Source: Bacteroidota bacterium
GTDB taxonomy: Bacteria; Bacteroidota; JABWAT01
DNA: 64,000 bases
Direction of reading: 5' to 3'
Assembly: GCA_020161835.1 (NCBI GenBank)
Contig: JAIUNL010000013.1
Location: 1 to 64,000, forward strand
The notes under the pieces are model-generated. The model ran no database searches and was not told the origin of the DNA. It saw only the letters and a program-made list of their open reading frames with translations. Shown piece after piece: positions 25,928 through 35,897 of this stretch; positions within the stretch are counted from its first letter, which is position 1; each line of letters opens with the position of its first letter. The translations under genes were made by a program, and so were the position numbers.

Positions 25928-26416
25928 TCAGGGTTTTACCGGTTGTCTTACAAATCTGAGAGAGAAAAAGTCAGAACCGCCAGAAATGTCAACCTGAAGC
26001 GTATCAGCCGAAGAAAGGGAATAAACCAAACGTTTGGGGAAATCATGGTCCGGGTTCGAAAACTCAATAGAAGTTTCTGTTTGCCTGGTTTGTCTGAACG
26101 CAACGGGTTTTCCGTTATTCTGACCATGAACAGTTGCAAAATAAACCCATTTACCAGATTGTCTTATAAGAAGGAGGGATTCTGTTACAAGCGTGTCGTT
26201 CCCTGCAAGCAAACCGCCAACGCCTGAAAATGAACTGTCAGAATTTACATACCACGTTTCAAACCGTGATGAATCGGGCGACACAGTTCTCCATGTTCCG
26301 GTAAGTGAGGTTGGGATCGAACGGGGTAACAGGACAGAAAAAGGTGAGGCACATGAGGCTAAAAAGTAACTGGAAAGTATAGTCAGAATGATAGTATTGT
26401 ACGATTTTACTGCCAT
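25928..26416 (-). CDS. Lipoprotein, DUF6265-like
   Basis: 162 residues from the ATG at 26414-26416. The leader ends YFLASC (Cys22), a lipobox. The mature part, starting TSLTGTWRTVSPDSSRFETWYVNSDSSFSGVG and including IEFSNPDHDFPKRLVYSLSSADTLQVDISGG, resembles the DUF6265 lipocalin-like family: a small beta-barrel domain of unknown ligand. It sits upstream of tetR on the same strand, with about 55 bp and an operator between them, so it is not clearly in the same transcript. Confidence 0.7.
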   Translation of the reverse strand: MAVKSYNTIILTILSSYFLASCASPFSVLLPRSIPTSLTGTWRTVSPDSSRFETWYVNSDSSFSGVGGLLAGNDTLVTESLLLIRQSGKWVYFATVHGQNNGKPVAFRQTRQTETSIEFSNPDHDFPKRLVYSLSSADTLQVDISGGSDFFSLRFVRQPVKP

Positions 26417-26490
26417 GTTAATCAAAAATTTAACTCATCCTTTTCCTGAAAGACGGTCATTAAAGATTTGCCCGTCTTTGTTTGAAGTTT

Positions 26491-26907
26491 TCATTTTGTA
26501 GAAATTGTGAGTTTCTTTCCAAATACAAATTTAGCCATGAGAAGGGTAAGAATTCCTACGGCTAAACCGTATGCGGCACCAATCGGAAATCCGCTGAAAA
26601 AAATGAATCCGTCAGGTTCAAGATCACCGGCTGTTTCGAGCCACATTTGAGCCGTATCCGGGTTTGATTCAAAGTAAGTCGTCATGAGAACGGTCAGGGT
26701 AACACTGTTCCATATCCCGGTAAGGAATGCGGCTGAAAATCCGTTCCGGAACCAGAAATCCTCAGTGTAATGACTAAAAATAAAGGCAATCAGGAATGCC
26801 AGGGCGACCCAATACCAAAACTCATTTTCGCCAGTCACACCATAGGCTGAGAGAATTCCCAAAAGGAACCCGGGTAAAGAACTTATCAGGATCCAGATCC
26901 ATTTCAT
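26491..26907 (-). CDS. Small integral membrane protein, unknown
   Basis: 138 residues with about four membrane helices (MKWIWILISSLPGFLLGILSAYG, WYWVALAFLIAFIF, FSAAFLTGIWNSVTLTVLMTTYF, FPIGAAYGLAVGILTLLMAKFVFG). I recognise no family. It ends in a short basic tail (GKKLTISTK). It is on the same strand as the DUF6265-like lipoprotein, 74 bp upstream of it. Function cannot be inferred. Confidence 0.7.
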   Translation of the reverse strand: MKWIWILISSLPGFLLGILSAYGVTGENEFWYWVALAFLIAFIFSHYTEDFWFRNGFSAAFLTGIWNSVTLTVLMTTYFESNPDTAQMWLETAGDLEPDGFIFFSGFPIGAAYGLAVGILTLLMAKFVFGKKLTISTK

Positions 26908-27119
26908 TTTTATCCCTTTTCAATTAACATCACTTAGATAAGCAAGAAAAATTGAATTTTCAAACCCGGATGACCCTCATTCTGATATGGTTTTAAATTA
27001 ATTTAGCTGTGAAGGTGCTCTGATTAATCAGATAGGCTTTAAATCATTTTCAGTTAATTGTGAAATTTGATTCTGATAGGGTTTCAAGCTACTTTTATAG
27101 TCTTTTACCGGAGGGTTTC

Positions 27120-27797
27120 ATGAAAAATATTTTGTCTGGTTTGTTCACTCAGTCTCCGTTTAATCAGCTTCAGGCTCACATGGCTGAAGTCGACAAATGT
27201 ACAGGCTTAATTCGTCCGATGTTTAATGCCCTGGCTGAGGGTAAACATGATGAAGTGAAGGCCATTGCAAAGCAGATTATGTTTGCTGAGCATGAAGCAG
27301 ACCTGATCAAAGACAAAATAAGAACCAGCATTCACGACTCCATGTTTCTTCCGGTTGATAAAAAAGATTTACTCAGGCAGTTAAGTGCACAGGATGATAT
27401 TGCTGATGCCGCTGAAGACGTTGCAGTACTTACCACCATCCGGCATACCACCGTTCCTGATTTTCTGAAAGATGAAATTTTCACTTACCTCGATAAGTGT
27501 CTTGAAGCAACGAATACGGCCTCAAAAATTGTAGATGAACTGGATGAAATGGTTGAATCCAGTTTTGGCGGACTTGAAGCCCGTAAGGTTCTTGAACTGT
27601 GTGATCGTACCGGAGAACTTGAATTTGAAGCTGATAAATTGCAGTATAAACTCGGACAAAAAATGTTTCTCCATGAAAAAGAAATGAACCCAGTTGATAT
27701 TTTTATGTGGTTCCAGCTTTTCAAAAATATGGGTGAACTTGCTGATTCTGCTGAAATGATGGCAAAACGAACCCGTGTTTTCCTTATTCCTACCTGA
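27120..27797 (+). CDS. PhoU-like phosphate transport accessory protein (DUF47)
   Basis: 225 residues from the ATG at 27120, preceded by GGAGGG at 27110-27115. The frame opens 20 codons earlier with GTG, but the ribosome site favours the internal ATG. The protein is all-helical, with the DUF47/PhoU_div signatures (IMFAEHEADLIKDKIRTSIHDSMFLPVDKKDLLRQLSAQDDIADAAEDV and ELADSAEMMAKRTRVFLI). Such proteins accompany PiT transporters and modulate phosphate uptake. The pit gene follows 59 bp downstream on the same strand. Confidence 0.88.
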   Translation: MKNILSGLFTQSPFNQLQAHMAEVDKCTGLIRPMFNALAEGKHDEVKAIAKQIMFAEHEADLIKDKIRTSIHDSMFLPVDKKDLLRQLSAQDDIADAAEDVAVLTTIRHTTVPDFLKDEIFTYLDKCLEATNTASKIVDELDEMVESSFGGLEARKVLELCDRTGELEFEADKLQYKLGQKMFLHEKEMNPVDIFMWFQLFKNMGELADSAEMMAKRTRVFLIPT

Positions 27798-27856
27798 AAT
27801 AGCATGAGAAAACTCTGCTTTTCAAATCTTTCCTATAACCAATCTGGATTTTGTTT

Positions 27857-29134
27857 ATGGATACTATGACTATTGCTTTTTATATCGCCATCGTCGTTTC
27901 TCTTTACATGGCCTGGAACATTGGGGCAAATGATGTTGCCAATGCATTTGGTACTTCAGTCGGATCCAAAGCAATAACAATTACCGTGGCGGTTTTAATC
28001 GCTGCCGTTTTTGAATTCGCCGGGGCAGTTTTGGTCGGCGGACGGGTTACTGAAACCATTAGTAAGGGAATCATTGACATTCACATGTTTGATGGGCATG
28101 AACATCTTTTTATGTGGGGAATGATTTCGGCACTCGTTGGGGCTGCTCTTTGGCTAAACCTGGCAACCTATTTTGGCTGGCCGGTTTCTACTACACATGC
28201 GATTGTGGGTTCTGTTGTAGGTGCGGGTATCGTTGCTGGGTTCTGGATTGGTGGTAATGGTCTTCAAATGGTATCCTGGGGTCAGCTTATCCCTATTGTA
28301 ATGTCCTGGATAGTTTCTCCGCTAGCTGGTGCTTTTTTGGCTTACTTCGTTTTCCTTTTGGTCCAGAAAACATTTTACCAAAGCAACACTCCATCTGAAA
28401 ATCTAAGAAAATATACGCCTTACCTGGTTTTCAGTGTTGTTTTGATTCTGGCACTTTCTGTCGTTTACAAGGGGCTGAAAAATGTTAAAATGGAAATTTC
28501 ATTTCCTGTTGTCCTGCTGATCTCTGTAGGATTTGGACTCCTCGCAGCATGGATTGCCAAAATGCTGGTAGACCGCTATATCTCCAAAGCAGGCAATAAC
28601 CTCAATATTAAAACTCAATTTGAACAAATCGAAACCGTTTTTAAGTACCTTCAGATTTTAACTGCCTGTTATGTGGCTTTTGCTCACGGGGCAAATGATG
28701 TTGCCAATGCAGTCGGACCTCTGGCTGGTATTATTTCAGTCATCGAAACCGGTGTTATTTCCGCAAAATCAACTGTTCCCATGTGGGCATTGATTTTGGG
28801 AGGTGCAGGTATTGTTCTGGGCCTTGCAACTTATGGCTATAAAGTAATTGATACCATCGGAAAAAAAATTACCGAACTTACGCCGACCCGCGGGTTCAGT
28901 GCAGAATTTGGAACCGCGACCACAGTTCTTGTTTGCTCATTGATGGGTTTACCAATTTCTACCACGCATACTTTGGTTGGTGCAGTGATTGGTGTTGGTT
29001 TTGCAAGAGGAATGGCCAATATCAACGGCAAGATTATCCGTGATATACTTGCTTCCTGGTTCATTACTATTCCTTTTGCTATGGCCCTGACTGCCATTAC
29101 TTTTTACATTTTGATATTTATTTTTAACGTATGA
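27857..29134 (+). CDS. pit: Inorganic phosphate transporter, PiT family
   Basis: 425 residues from the ATG at 27857 (a TTG two codons upstream also opens the frame). A polytopic membrane protein with the two inverted PiT signatures: AWNIGANDVANAFGTSVGSKA near the N-terminus and FAHGANDVANAVGPLAGI in the middle, plus the two GWPVSTTHAIVGSV / GLPISTTHTLVGAV repeats. It imports phosphate with a cation. It is transcribed after the DUF47 gene. The stop is followed three bases later by a short heptamer tract (TTGACCA, CTGACCA, AAGACCA). Confidence 0.93.
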   Translation: MDTMTIAFYIAIVVSLYMAWNIGANDVANAFGTSVGSKAITITVAVLIAAVFEFAGAVLVGGRVTETISKGIIDIHMFDGHEHLFMWGMISALVGAALWLNLATYFGWPVSTTHAIVGSVVGAGIVAGFWIGGNGLQMVSWGQLIPIVMSWIVSPLAGAFLAYFVFLLVQKTFYQSNTPSENLRKYTPYLVFSVVLILALSVVYKGLKNVKMEISFPVVLLISVGFGLLAAWIAKMLVDRYISKAGNNLNIKTQFEQIETVFKYLQILTACYVAFAHGANDVANAVGPLAGIISVIETGVISAKSTVPMWALILGGAGIVLGLATYGYKVIDTIGKKITELTPTRGFSAEFGTATTVLVCSLMGLPISTTHTLVGAVIGVGFARGMANINGKIIRDILASWFITIPFAMALTAITFYILIFIFNV

Positions 29135-29136
29135 AT

Positions 29137-29157
29137 TTGACCACTGACCAAAGACCA
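29137..29157. repeat. Short heptamer tract after the pit stop codon
   Basis: Three in-phase units TTGACCA, CTGACCA, AAGACCA: the first two bases vary and GACCA is constant. It begins three bases after the pit stop (29132-29134) and ends before the Shine-Dalgarno of the next gene. Confidence 0.6.
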
Positions 29158-29178
29158 TGATGCCTTAAAAGGAGAAAT

Positions 29179-30738
29179 ATGAAACTTCAGGACCAGCTTC
29201 CGGCTTATGCACCGGAATCGTATCACGATTTCACCAAACTGGAAAATAAAACGGCAATGGAGACCGCCATTGCAAAAATCAGATCAACCTTCAATACCAA
29301 ATACTCAAATTGGATTGACGGAAAGCCGGCTCATTCCGATAAATATTTTAATTCGCTGAATCCTAGTAAAACATCCGAAGTTATTGGTAGTTTTCCGCTG
29401 GGTACAATAGACCAGGCCAATGAGGCTGTTGAAAGTGCCTCGAAAGCTTTTCAATCCTGGTCAAAAACAACACCGGAACACCGTGCCGGAATTCTGCTAA
29501 AGGCTGCAAGTCTGATGAAAGCCCGCCGGCATGAATTTTCTGCCATGATGGTTCTTGAAGCCGGTAAGAATTTTGCTGAAGCTGAAGCTGATACTGCTGA
29601 AGCTATTGATTTTATGGAATTTTATGCCCGTGAAGTGCTTCGGTATGCTGAGCCTTCAAATCTTTATCAAATGCCGGGTGAAAAAGATGAAATGTTTTAT
29701 ATTCCGATTGGCGTTGTCATTGTCATTCCGCCATGGAATTTCCCCTGTGCGATCCTCGCTGGTATGACGGTTGCTGCCTTGGTAACCGGAAATACTGTGG
29801 TTCTTAAACCAGCCTCTGACACACCTGCAATTGGTTATATGGTTGCAGAATTATTGTATGAAGCTGGTTTCCCGCACGGCGTTCTTAACTTTCTTGCTGG
29901 TTCCGGCGGTACTATTGGGGATACGTTGGTTTCTCATCCAAAAACAAGAATGATTGCTTTTACCGGTTCGTTGGATATTGGACTCAGAATCAACGAAATG
30001 GCTGCCAAAGTTCATCCCGGACAAATTTGGCTGAAACGTCTGATTGCTGAACTGGGCGGAAAAGATGCGATAATCGTGAATCATGATGCTGACCTTGAAG
30101 CTGCTGCTCAGGGAATTGTAGCTTCTGCATTCGGTTTTCAGGGCCAAAAATGTTCTGCCTGCTCACGTGCCATTCTCCACAAAGATATCTATGATACTGT
30201 TCTTGCAAGAGTTGTTGAACTTACCAATAAATTGACTATTGGTAACTCTGCAGAAAACCCAAATATGGGACCCGTTTCATCAGAACGTGCAATGAAGGCA
30301 ATTTTGAACTATATTGAAATCGGAAAAACTGAAGGTCGTTTAATGACCGGTGGTGTAAGAACGTCTGAAACCGGCTATTTTATTGCCCCAACAGTTATTG
30401 CTGATATTAAACCCGGTGCTGTTATTGAACAGGAAGAGATTTTCGGTCCGGTTCTGGCAGTGATTAAAGCCGATAGTTTTGATCATGCACTTGAAATTGC
30501 AAATGGTACCAAATACGGACTTACCGGCGCTGTTTATTCAAAAAATCCAGAAATTCTGGAACGGGCAAGAAATGAATATTTTGTCGGAAACTTGTACCTT
30601 AACAGGAAATGCACAGGTGCAATGGTAGGTTCTCATCCGTTTGGCGGATTTAACATGTCAGGAACTGATTCAAAGGCGGGAGGAAAGGATTACCTTTTAC
30701 TGTTCCTTCAGGCGAAATCAGTAGCAACCAAATTATAA
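29179..30738 (+). CDS. Delta-1-pyrroline-5-carboxylate dehydrogenase
   Basis: 519 residues. Oxidises glutamate semialdehyde to glutamate in proline/arginine breakdown. The aldehyde dehydrogenase fold carries PPWNFPCAILAGMT, FTGSLDIGLRINEMA, the catalytic Glu in AELGGKDAIIV, and the nucleophile Cys in GFQGQKCSACSR, with EEIFGPVLAV and HPFGGFNMSGTDSKAGG near the end. The long N-terminus (residues 1-50) is typical of P5C dehydrogenases. A strong AAAAGGAG precedes the ATG. The succinyl-CoA synthetase beta gene follows after 15 bp. No proline dehydrogenase is in the window. Confidence 0.92.
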   Translation: MKLQDQLPAYAPESYHDFTKLENKTAMETAIAKIRSTFNTKYSNWIDGKPAHSDKYFNSLNPSKTSEVIGSFPLGTIDQANEAVESASKAFQSWSKTTPEHRAGILLKAASLMKARRHEFSAMMVLEAGKNFAEAEADTAEAIDFMEFYAREVLRYAEPSNLYQMPGEKDEMFYIPIGVVIVIPPWNFPCAILAGMTVAALVTGNTVVLKPASDTPAIGYMVAELLYEAGFPHGVLNFLAGSGGTIGDTLVSHPKTRMIAFTGSLDIGLRINEMAAKVHPGQIWLKRLIAELGGKDAIIVNHDADLEAAAQGIVASAFGFQGQKCSACSRAILHKDIYDTVLARVVELTNKLTIGNSAENPNMGPVSSERAMKAILNYIEIGKTEGRLMTGGVRTSETGYFIAPTVIADIKPGAVIEQEEIFGPVLAVIKADSFDHALEIANGTKYGLTGAVYSKNPEILERARNEYFVGNLYLNRKCTGAMVGSHPFGGFNMSGTDSKAGGKDYLLLFLQAKSVATKL

Positions 30739-30753
30739 TCAAGAGGGAAGAAC

Positions 30754-31953
30754 ATGAATATTCATGAGTATCAGGGTAAAGAAATTTTCAGAAGGTACGG
30801 GGTTGCAGTTCCGTCTGGTTTTGTCGCCAGAACACCTGAAGAAGCTGCTGAAGCAGCAGTAAAATTAGGGACACCGGTTGTGGTGGTAAAATCACAGATT
30901 CACGCCGGCGGCCGTGGAAAGGGAACTGTTTATTTTGCTTCGAACCGGAAAGAAGTTGCTATTCAGGGTGGCGTTAAAGTCGTAAAACCTGAGCAGGCAC
31001 GCGAAGTTGCAGAGAAATTACTGGGTAATATTCTGGTCACTATTCAAACCGGTGAAGAGGGCAAAAAAGTAAGTACTCTGCTCGTCGAAGAAGGAATGAA
31101 AATCGTTCGTGAACTTTATGTAGCTGTGACAATGGATAGGGCTGCAAGTAAAGACCTCATCATGATTTCTACTGAAGGCGGAATGGATATTGAAGAAGTT
31201 GCTGCCCATCAGCCAGAAAAAATTGTCAAAGAACATGTTGATCCAAGAGTCGGACTGCAAGGTTTTCAGGCAAGAAAATTGTCGTATGCGCTCGGTCTTG
31301 AAGGTGAAGCTTTTAAAAATGGCGTAAAGTTTTTCATGGCGCTTTACAAAGCCTATAAAGAAATGGATTGCTCAATAGCCGAAATTAATCCGCTTGTCGT
31401 TACTGATGACAACCGGGTTCTAGCTCTTGATGCCAAACTTAATTTCGATGATAATGCCCTCTACCGGCATCCTGATGTTTTTTCCATGCGTGATGTAGCT
31501 GAAGAAGATCCGCTTGAAGTTGAAGCCAGCAAAAGCAATTTGAACTATGTCAAACTTGATGGCAATGTGGGTTGTATGGTAAATGGTGCCGGTTTGGCAA
31601 TGGCAACCATGGATATCATCAAGCTGGCAGGCGGTGAACCGGCTAATTTTCTTGATGTTGGAGGTGGAGCAAATGTTGAAACTGTTAAAAATGGTTTCCG
31701 CATTATCTTGTCCGACCCTAATGTGAAAGCCATTCTGATTAATATTTTTGGTGGAATCGTCCGATGTGATCGTGTGGCAAATGGTGTCATTGAGGCTGCA
31801 AAGTCAATGGATATTAAAGTGCCTATCATTGTGCGCCTTGCAGGAACAAATGCAGTCGAAGCAAGGGAAATTCTGGCTGCTTCAGGGTTAAACCTGATTC
31901 CGGCAGAAGGACTAAAAGATGCGGCACAGAAGGTCACGCAGGCAATATCCTGA
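30754..31953 (+). CDS. sucC: Succinyl-CoA synthetase beta subunit
   Basis: 399 residues. The nucleotide-binding beta subunit of the TCA-cycle enzyme forming ATP or GTP from succinyl-CoA. It has the ATP-grasp start [22 protein letters not shown], the [15 protein letters not shown] loop, [26 protein letters not shown] and the CoA-ligase part with [17 protein letters not shown]. Length is normal. The alpha subunit sucD is not beside it in this window. A Rho-independent terminator follows at 31974-32006, so it ends the transcript begun by the P5C dehydrogenase gene or earlier. Confidence 0.95.
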   Translation: MNIHEYQGKEIFRRYGVAVPSGFVARTPEEAAEAAVKLGTPVVVVKSQIHAGGRGKGTVYFASNRKEVAIQGGVKVVKPEQAREVAEKLLGNILVTIQTGEEGKKVSTLLVEEGMKIVRELYVAVTMDRAASKDLIMISTEGGMDIEEVAAHQPEKIVKEHVDPRVGLQGFQARKLSYALGLEGEAFKNGVKFFMALYKAYKEMDCSIAEINPLVVTDDNRVLALDAKLNFDDNALYRHPDVFSMRDVAEEDPLEVEASKSNLNYVKLDGNVGCMVNGAGLAMATMDIIKLAGGEPANFLDVGGGANVETVKNGFRIILSDPNVKAILINIFGGIVRCDRVANGVIEAAKSMDIKVPIIVRLAGTNAVEAREILAASGLNLIPAEGLKDAAQKVTQAIS

Positions 31954-31973
31954 GTTTCCTGAAAATGGTCATT

Positions 31974-32006
31974 AAAAAACCCCGGTAATTCCCGGGGTTT
32001 TTTTTT
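31974..32006 (+). terminator. Rho-independent terminator after sucC
   Basis: ACCCCGG pairs with CCGGGGT around the loop TAATTC, flanked by A6 and followed by T8. It lies 20 bp after the sucC stop. Confidence 0.9.
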
Positions 32007-32162
32007 ATATCAAAAATGGAATTTCAATGTTTATCCTGAAAAAACGTGATTTATCAGAATTTGTTTTTGAATTTACCCAATAAGTGTGAATAAAATATGT
32101 TAAACTATTGAAAAATACGAAGAAGACTTGTAAGTTTGTTTACTCTAAAACCAGGAGAAATT

Positions 32163-32621
32163 ATGGATGAACTGGATATAAAAATCCTGAATGTGCTTCA
32201 GGAAAATGGACGGATTACCAATGCAAATCTGGCACAAAGTGTCGGGTTAAGTCCTTCAGCCACGTCTGAACGGGTAAGACGTCTTGAGGATGCCGGTTAT
32301 ATTGAAAAATATGTTGCAATCGTCAGCCCGGAAAAAATTCACAAGTCAGTTCACGCCTTTGTTTTCGTCACTCTGGAAGCCCATCATGCTGATATAATTG
32401 AAGGATTCGCCAAAGCCGTTGATGAAATTGAAGATGTACTTGAATGTTATCACATCAGCGGGCAATCTGATTACATGCTCAAAGTCGCTGTCAGAGATAT
32501 TCCTGAATATGAAAAGTTTCTTCGTGAGAAACTGACAAAAGTGATCGGGATTGACCGCCTGAATACAGCTTTTGTACTCAGAAATATGAAAAAAAGCTAT
32601 CGTTATAAAATTGAACGCTAA
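32163..32621 (+). CDS. Lrp/AsnC-family transcriptional regulator
   Basis: 152 residues from the ATG at 32163, preceded by AGGAGA. The N-terminal helix-turn-helix (MDELDIKILNVLQENGRITNANLAQSVGLSPSATSERVRRLEDAGYI) and C-terminal RAM domain (ECYHISGQSDYMLKVAVRDIPEYEKFLREKL) are standard. It precedes the methionine gamma-lyase-like gene by 17 bp on the same strand and probably controls it in response to an amino acid. Confidence 0.93.
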   Translation: MDELDIKILNVLQENGRITNANLAQSVGLSPSATSERVRRLEDAGYIEKYVAIVSPEKIHKSVHAFVFVTLEAHHADIIEGFAKAVDEIEDVLECYHISGQSDYMLKVAVRDIPEYEKFLREKLTKVIGIDRLNTAFVLRNMKKSYRYKIER

Positions 32622-32638
32622 AGACCGGAAGGCAAACC

Positions 32639-33943
32639 ATGAAGACCAAAGATAATCTGACCAATTATCATCTTGAATCTCTTCTCATTCACGGAAAAAC
32701 CAATTCAGAAAACTGGGATTATTCTCATCACCTGGTGCCACCCGTTTCAGCAAGTGCTACATTTAAACTTGATTCAGTTGAGCGCGGTGCACAGGGTTTT
32801 ATTGAATTTGCCAATAATGAAAATCCGGAAGGGGCTGATCACAGGCCAATCTACATTTATGAACGCCTGGGTGAACCCAATAAAAATATTCTGGAAGAAA
32901 ACCTCACACTGGCCGAATCTGGAGAAATGGCTTTAACTTTTGCAACCGGTATGGCCGCAATCTCTGGAATTTTATGTACCCTTTCTGTTGCCGGTGATGA
33001 AATATTGCACCATCATACTCTTTATGGGTGTACTTATTCTCTTCTTGTTAACTGGATGCCACGACTTGGAATTAAGGCAAAAGGTGTTGGTTTTTATGAT
33101 CTTGACGAACTAAGGGCTGCAATAACTCCCAAAACAAGAGTATTATATTTTGAATCTCCGGTAAACCCTACCCTTGAATTAATTGATATTGAGGCAGTTG
33201 CCGGAATAATCCGTGATGAAAATTTAAAAAGAGGGGATGGCCGAAAACTCTATATGGTGGTAGACAATACTTTTGCAACTCCGGTTTGCCAGCAACCATT
33301 GACCCTGGGTGCAGATTTTGTTGTTCATAGCCTGACAAAAAATATCGGAGGTTTTGGAACTGATATGGGCGGGGCAGTGATTGGTAAAAAGTTTATTTAC
33401 GACTTACTGCTTTTATACCGCAAGGATTTTGGCAATACTCTGAGTTTTCACTCAGCATGGACTCATTTGGTATATGGGCTTCCGTCACTGAATCTTCGTG
33501 TACGCCAGCAAGAGAGAACGGCCATTATGGTAGCCGAATTTCTCGCAAGTCACCCTTCCGTCGAATATGTTAACTATCCCGGTCTTCCATCATTTCCCGG
33601 TTATGCTCTTGCACGGAAACAAATGAAGGATCCATCCGGGAATTTTGCTCCAGGGAACATGATTTATTTTGTGCTGAAAGGAAATTCACCGGGCGATAAG
33701 CGTGAGAAAGGGAAGAACATGATGAATTCCCTTGCTTCAAATGCGTACACAGTTACTTTAGCTGTGAGTTTGGGTAACATCAGAACCCTGATTGAGCATC
33801 CGGGCAGCATGACCCATTCAGCAATACCTGCTGAAGAACAGGTTAAACATGGTATGGAACCCGGTGGCATCAGGTTAAGTATCGGCCTTGAATACCATGC
33901 AGACATCATTGCAGATTTGAAAGCATCTCTGGAAAATAGCTAA
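32639..33943 (+). CDS. PLP-dependent Cys/Met metabolism enzyme, methionine gamma-lyase-like
   Basis: 434 residues of the cystathionine gamma-synthase/lyase fold. The PLP site is VVHSLTKNIGGFGTDMGGAV with the Schiff-base Lys; VVDNTFATPVCQQPLTLGAD and TFATGMAAISGILCTL are other signatures. Members of this family make or break C-S bonds of methionine, homocysteine or cystathionine; sequence alone does not settle which. The extra FEFANNENPEG segment and long KREKGKNMM insert set it apart from canonical MetB. An Lrp gene just upstream suits an amino-acid catabolic role. A long inverted-repeat terminator follows. Confidence 0.85.
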   Translation: MKTKDNLTNYHLESLLIHGKTNSENWDYSHHLVPPVSASATFKLDSVERGAQGFIEFANNENPEGADHRPIYIYERLGEPNKNILEENLTLAESGEMALTFATGMAAISGILCTLSVAGDEILHHHTLYGCTYSLLVNWMPRLGIKAKGVGFYDLDELRAAITPKTRVLYFESPVNPTLELIDIEAVAGIIRDENLKRGDGRKLYMVVDNTFATPVCQQPLTLGADFVVHSLTKNIGGFGTDMGGAVIGKKFIYDLLLLYRKDFGNTLSFHSAWTHLVYGLPSLNLRVRQQERTAIMVAEFLASHPSVEYVNYPGLPSFPGYALARKQMKDPSGNFAPGNMIYFVLKGNSPGDKREKGKNMMNSLASNAYTVTLAVSLGNIRTLIEHPGSMTHSAIPAEEQVKHGMEPGGIRLSIGLEYHADIIADLKASLENS

Positions 33944-33963
33944 ACAATTCACCAGATTTAAAT

Positions 33964-34013
33964 TCAGTAAAACAAAAAAGCCAGTTTTGAAACTGGCTTT
34001 TTTGTTTTACTGA
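33964..34013. terminator. Bidirectional terminator with 24 bp perfect arms
   Basis: Left arm 33964-33987 and right arm 33990-34013 are perfect inverted copies with a 2-base centre. The GC core GCCAG is flanked by A6 and T6, so it terminates both the lyase gene and the convergent chemoreceptor gene. Confidence 0.93.
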
Positions 34014-34029
34014 TAAGTGTTGAAAACTA

Positions 34030-35868
34030 TCAGGATTTCTCAATGGACGATTTTAGATTGCTCGATTCAGCTGCAAGTTGTCTGGTAAGCTGGTAAATTT
34101 CGACAGCAGCTTCTTTATTCTGATTGGCAGTTGAACTGATGTTTTGAATTGAAACTGCAATTTTTTCACCAGTCTGAACGTAACTTCCGGTCGTAGTTGA
34201 AACTTTGGAAGCTTTGGCAGTCATTTCAGATGCCTTTAGAACAACCTGTTGTGAGTTTTTAATCTGAAAATCCATCATCTGGGATAAACGGCTCATGATT
34301 ACAGAAGTTCTGTTTGCGTGCTGGGTAATCCGTTCAAGAACAACTTCTGCATTTCTGATAAGTTCAACACCTTCCTGAGTGGTCTGCGTTGCTGATAAAG
34401 CAGCCTGAACCGCACGTGATGTTTCTTCACGGATACTAAATACAAGTTCCTCAATTTCCCGTGTAGCTTCAGTGGAGCGGGATGCAAGTTTCCGTACTTC
34501 CTCGGCAACAACCGCAAAACCACGGCCAGCCTGACCGGCAAGTGCAGATTCGATAGCTGCATTCACGGCAAGAAGGTTGGTTTGTTTTGCAATTTTATTA
34601 ATAACTTCAGTTACCTTACCGATATCACGTGAACTGCTTTCAAGTTTCTTGATTGTAGTCACCATTTGTTCCATCTGGTGATTTACTTCCTGCATACCAT
34701 TGTTAATCTGATCAATGGCAAACCGGCCTTCCTGAACATCGTTAATAATGTTATTAATGATACCAGATGAATCCTGAATATTCTTTGATGCTTCCTGAAT
34801 ATTCGAAATGAGCTGTTGAATACTACTGGTAGTCTCAGAAACTGAATAAGTCAGAGTTTGCCCGTCCTGAGCAATAGTGGCAATTCCTGAACTGAGATCC
34901 TGAATGTTCGTTGATGCATCACGTGATTGACTTAATTGGTCTTCTGCAGCCCTTGAAACGGCGCTGATCCGTGATTCAATAGTCGAAACAACCGAATTAA
35001 CTTTGTAGGTCATTGAACTGGCATCATCAATCAGGCTGCGATACCGGTTTGAAATGGTTTGCACCGATGCATAAAATGAACTCAGTTCCTGATAATCACC
35101 GGTAGAAAATGAACCACCGGATGCAATGGCTTCAACGGCACGGGTTGCTGCCTGCAGAGGTCCTTCAACCGAAGACCTGATCAGACTTCTGGTAACAAGA
35201 ATTGCAATCACAGCTAGTATAAGTGATGAAAATAGAATGATCCAGAGCAACGAAGAGCCACTTTGTGGTTGGGTTGCTGAAACTGAAATAAAACCAATCA
35301 GATCACCTTCATTAAAATCAGCAGAAACCGCCTGAAATCCATTTTTAGGATTGGTTTGGCCATGACAATTCAAACAGGATGGATTTGCAGTAAGAGGGGT
35401 TATTGTTGTAAGCACATTTCCGGTGGGGGATGTACTGAAATATTGCGCGGTACCATCTATCAATGATATTTCTGTACCTGAGACAACCGTATCTGAAGAT
35501 AACTTATTGAATACTCTTGCTATCGCAACAGAATCGAGAACTGAATAAGTTCCTGAAGAAACCAGACCAACCTTTACAACAGGTTTCCCTGTTGTTTTTC
35601 TGCCAGAGGAATCGGCAGAAAATGAAGAGGGTAACGGATGGACAGCTGATAACTGGTCATCGGTTTTAATCCCTTTTTCGGGAATTACAAAACCATTTGA
35701 GACCGATTGCCAGGTTTCATCTAAACTGATGGCAAGATTTCTTTGATCACTCATCAACCTTTGTTTGGCTTCATTTTCGGCAATGCCACTGTAAATGAAA
35801 TAAGCTGCCAAAGCGGTGATGATGGCAGCCCCAACTATGAGCAACATTGCTTTCAGGCTGTTTCCCAT
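34030..35868 (-). CDS. Methyl-accepting chemotaxis protein with heme c motif sensor domain
   Basis: 612 residues. Membrane helix 1 at 8-28 and helix 2 at 206-226 enclose a periplasmic sensor domain with a single heme c motif, SCLNCHG (Cys165, Cys168, His169), as in DUF3365/Tll0287-like domains. The cytoplasmic part (230-612) is a long coiled coil with the signalling tip [30 protein letters not shown]. At the tip, the usual Arg and Glu of AARAGE are Leu443 and Gln446. There is no obvious HAMP domain. It is last in a gene set with CheW and receivers and probably signals to type IV pilus or gliding machinery according to redox state. Confidence 0.88.
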   Translation of the reverse strand: MGNSLKAMLLIVGAAIITALAAYFIYSGIAENEAKQRLMSDQRNLAISLDETWQSVSNGFVIPEKGIKTDDQLSAVHPLPSSFSADSSGRKTTGKPVVKVGLVSSGTYSVLDSVAIARVFNKLSSDTVVSGTEISLIDGTAQYFSTSPTGNVLTTITPLTANPSCLNCHGQTNPKNGFQAVSADFNEGDLIGFISVSATQPQSGSSLLWIILFSSLILAVIAILVTRSLIRSSVEGPLQAATRAVEAIASGGSFSTGDYQELSSFYASVQTISNRYRSLIDDASSMTYKVNSVVSTIESRISAVSRAAEDQLSQSRDASTNIQDLSSGIATIAQDGQTLTYSVSETTSSIQQLISNIQEASKNIQDSSGIINNIINDVQEGRFAIDQINNGMQEVNHQMEQMVTTIKKLESSSRDIGKVTEVINKIAKQTNLLAVNAAIESALAGQAGRGFAVVAEEVRKLASRSTEATREIEELVFSIREETSRAVQAALSATQTTQEGVELIRNAEVVLERITQHANRTSVIMSRLSQMMDFQIKNSQQVVLKASEMTAKASKVSTTTGSYVQTGEKIAVSIQNISSTANQNKEAAVEIYQLTRQLAAESSNLKSSIEKS

Positions 35869-35897
35869 TGAAATTACTTTCTGGATGAAGTGAAAAT

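Noticed and set aside
29851-30208. Antisense frames over the P5C dehydrogenase gene
   Set aside because: Shadows of a clear coding sequence without own signals.
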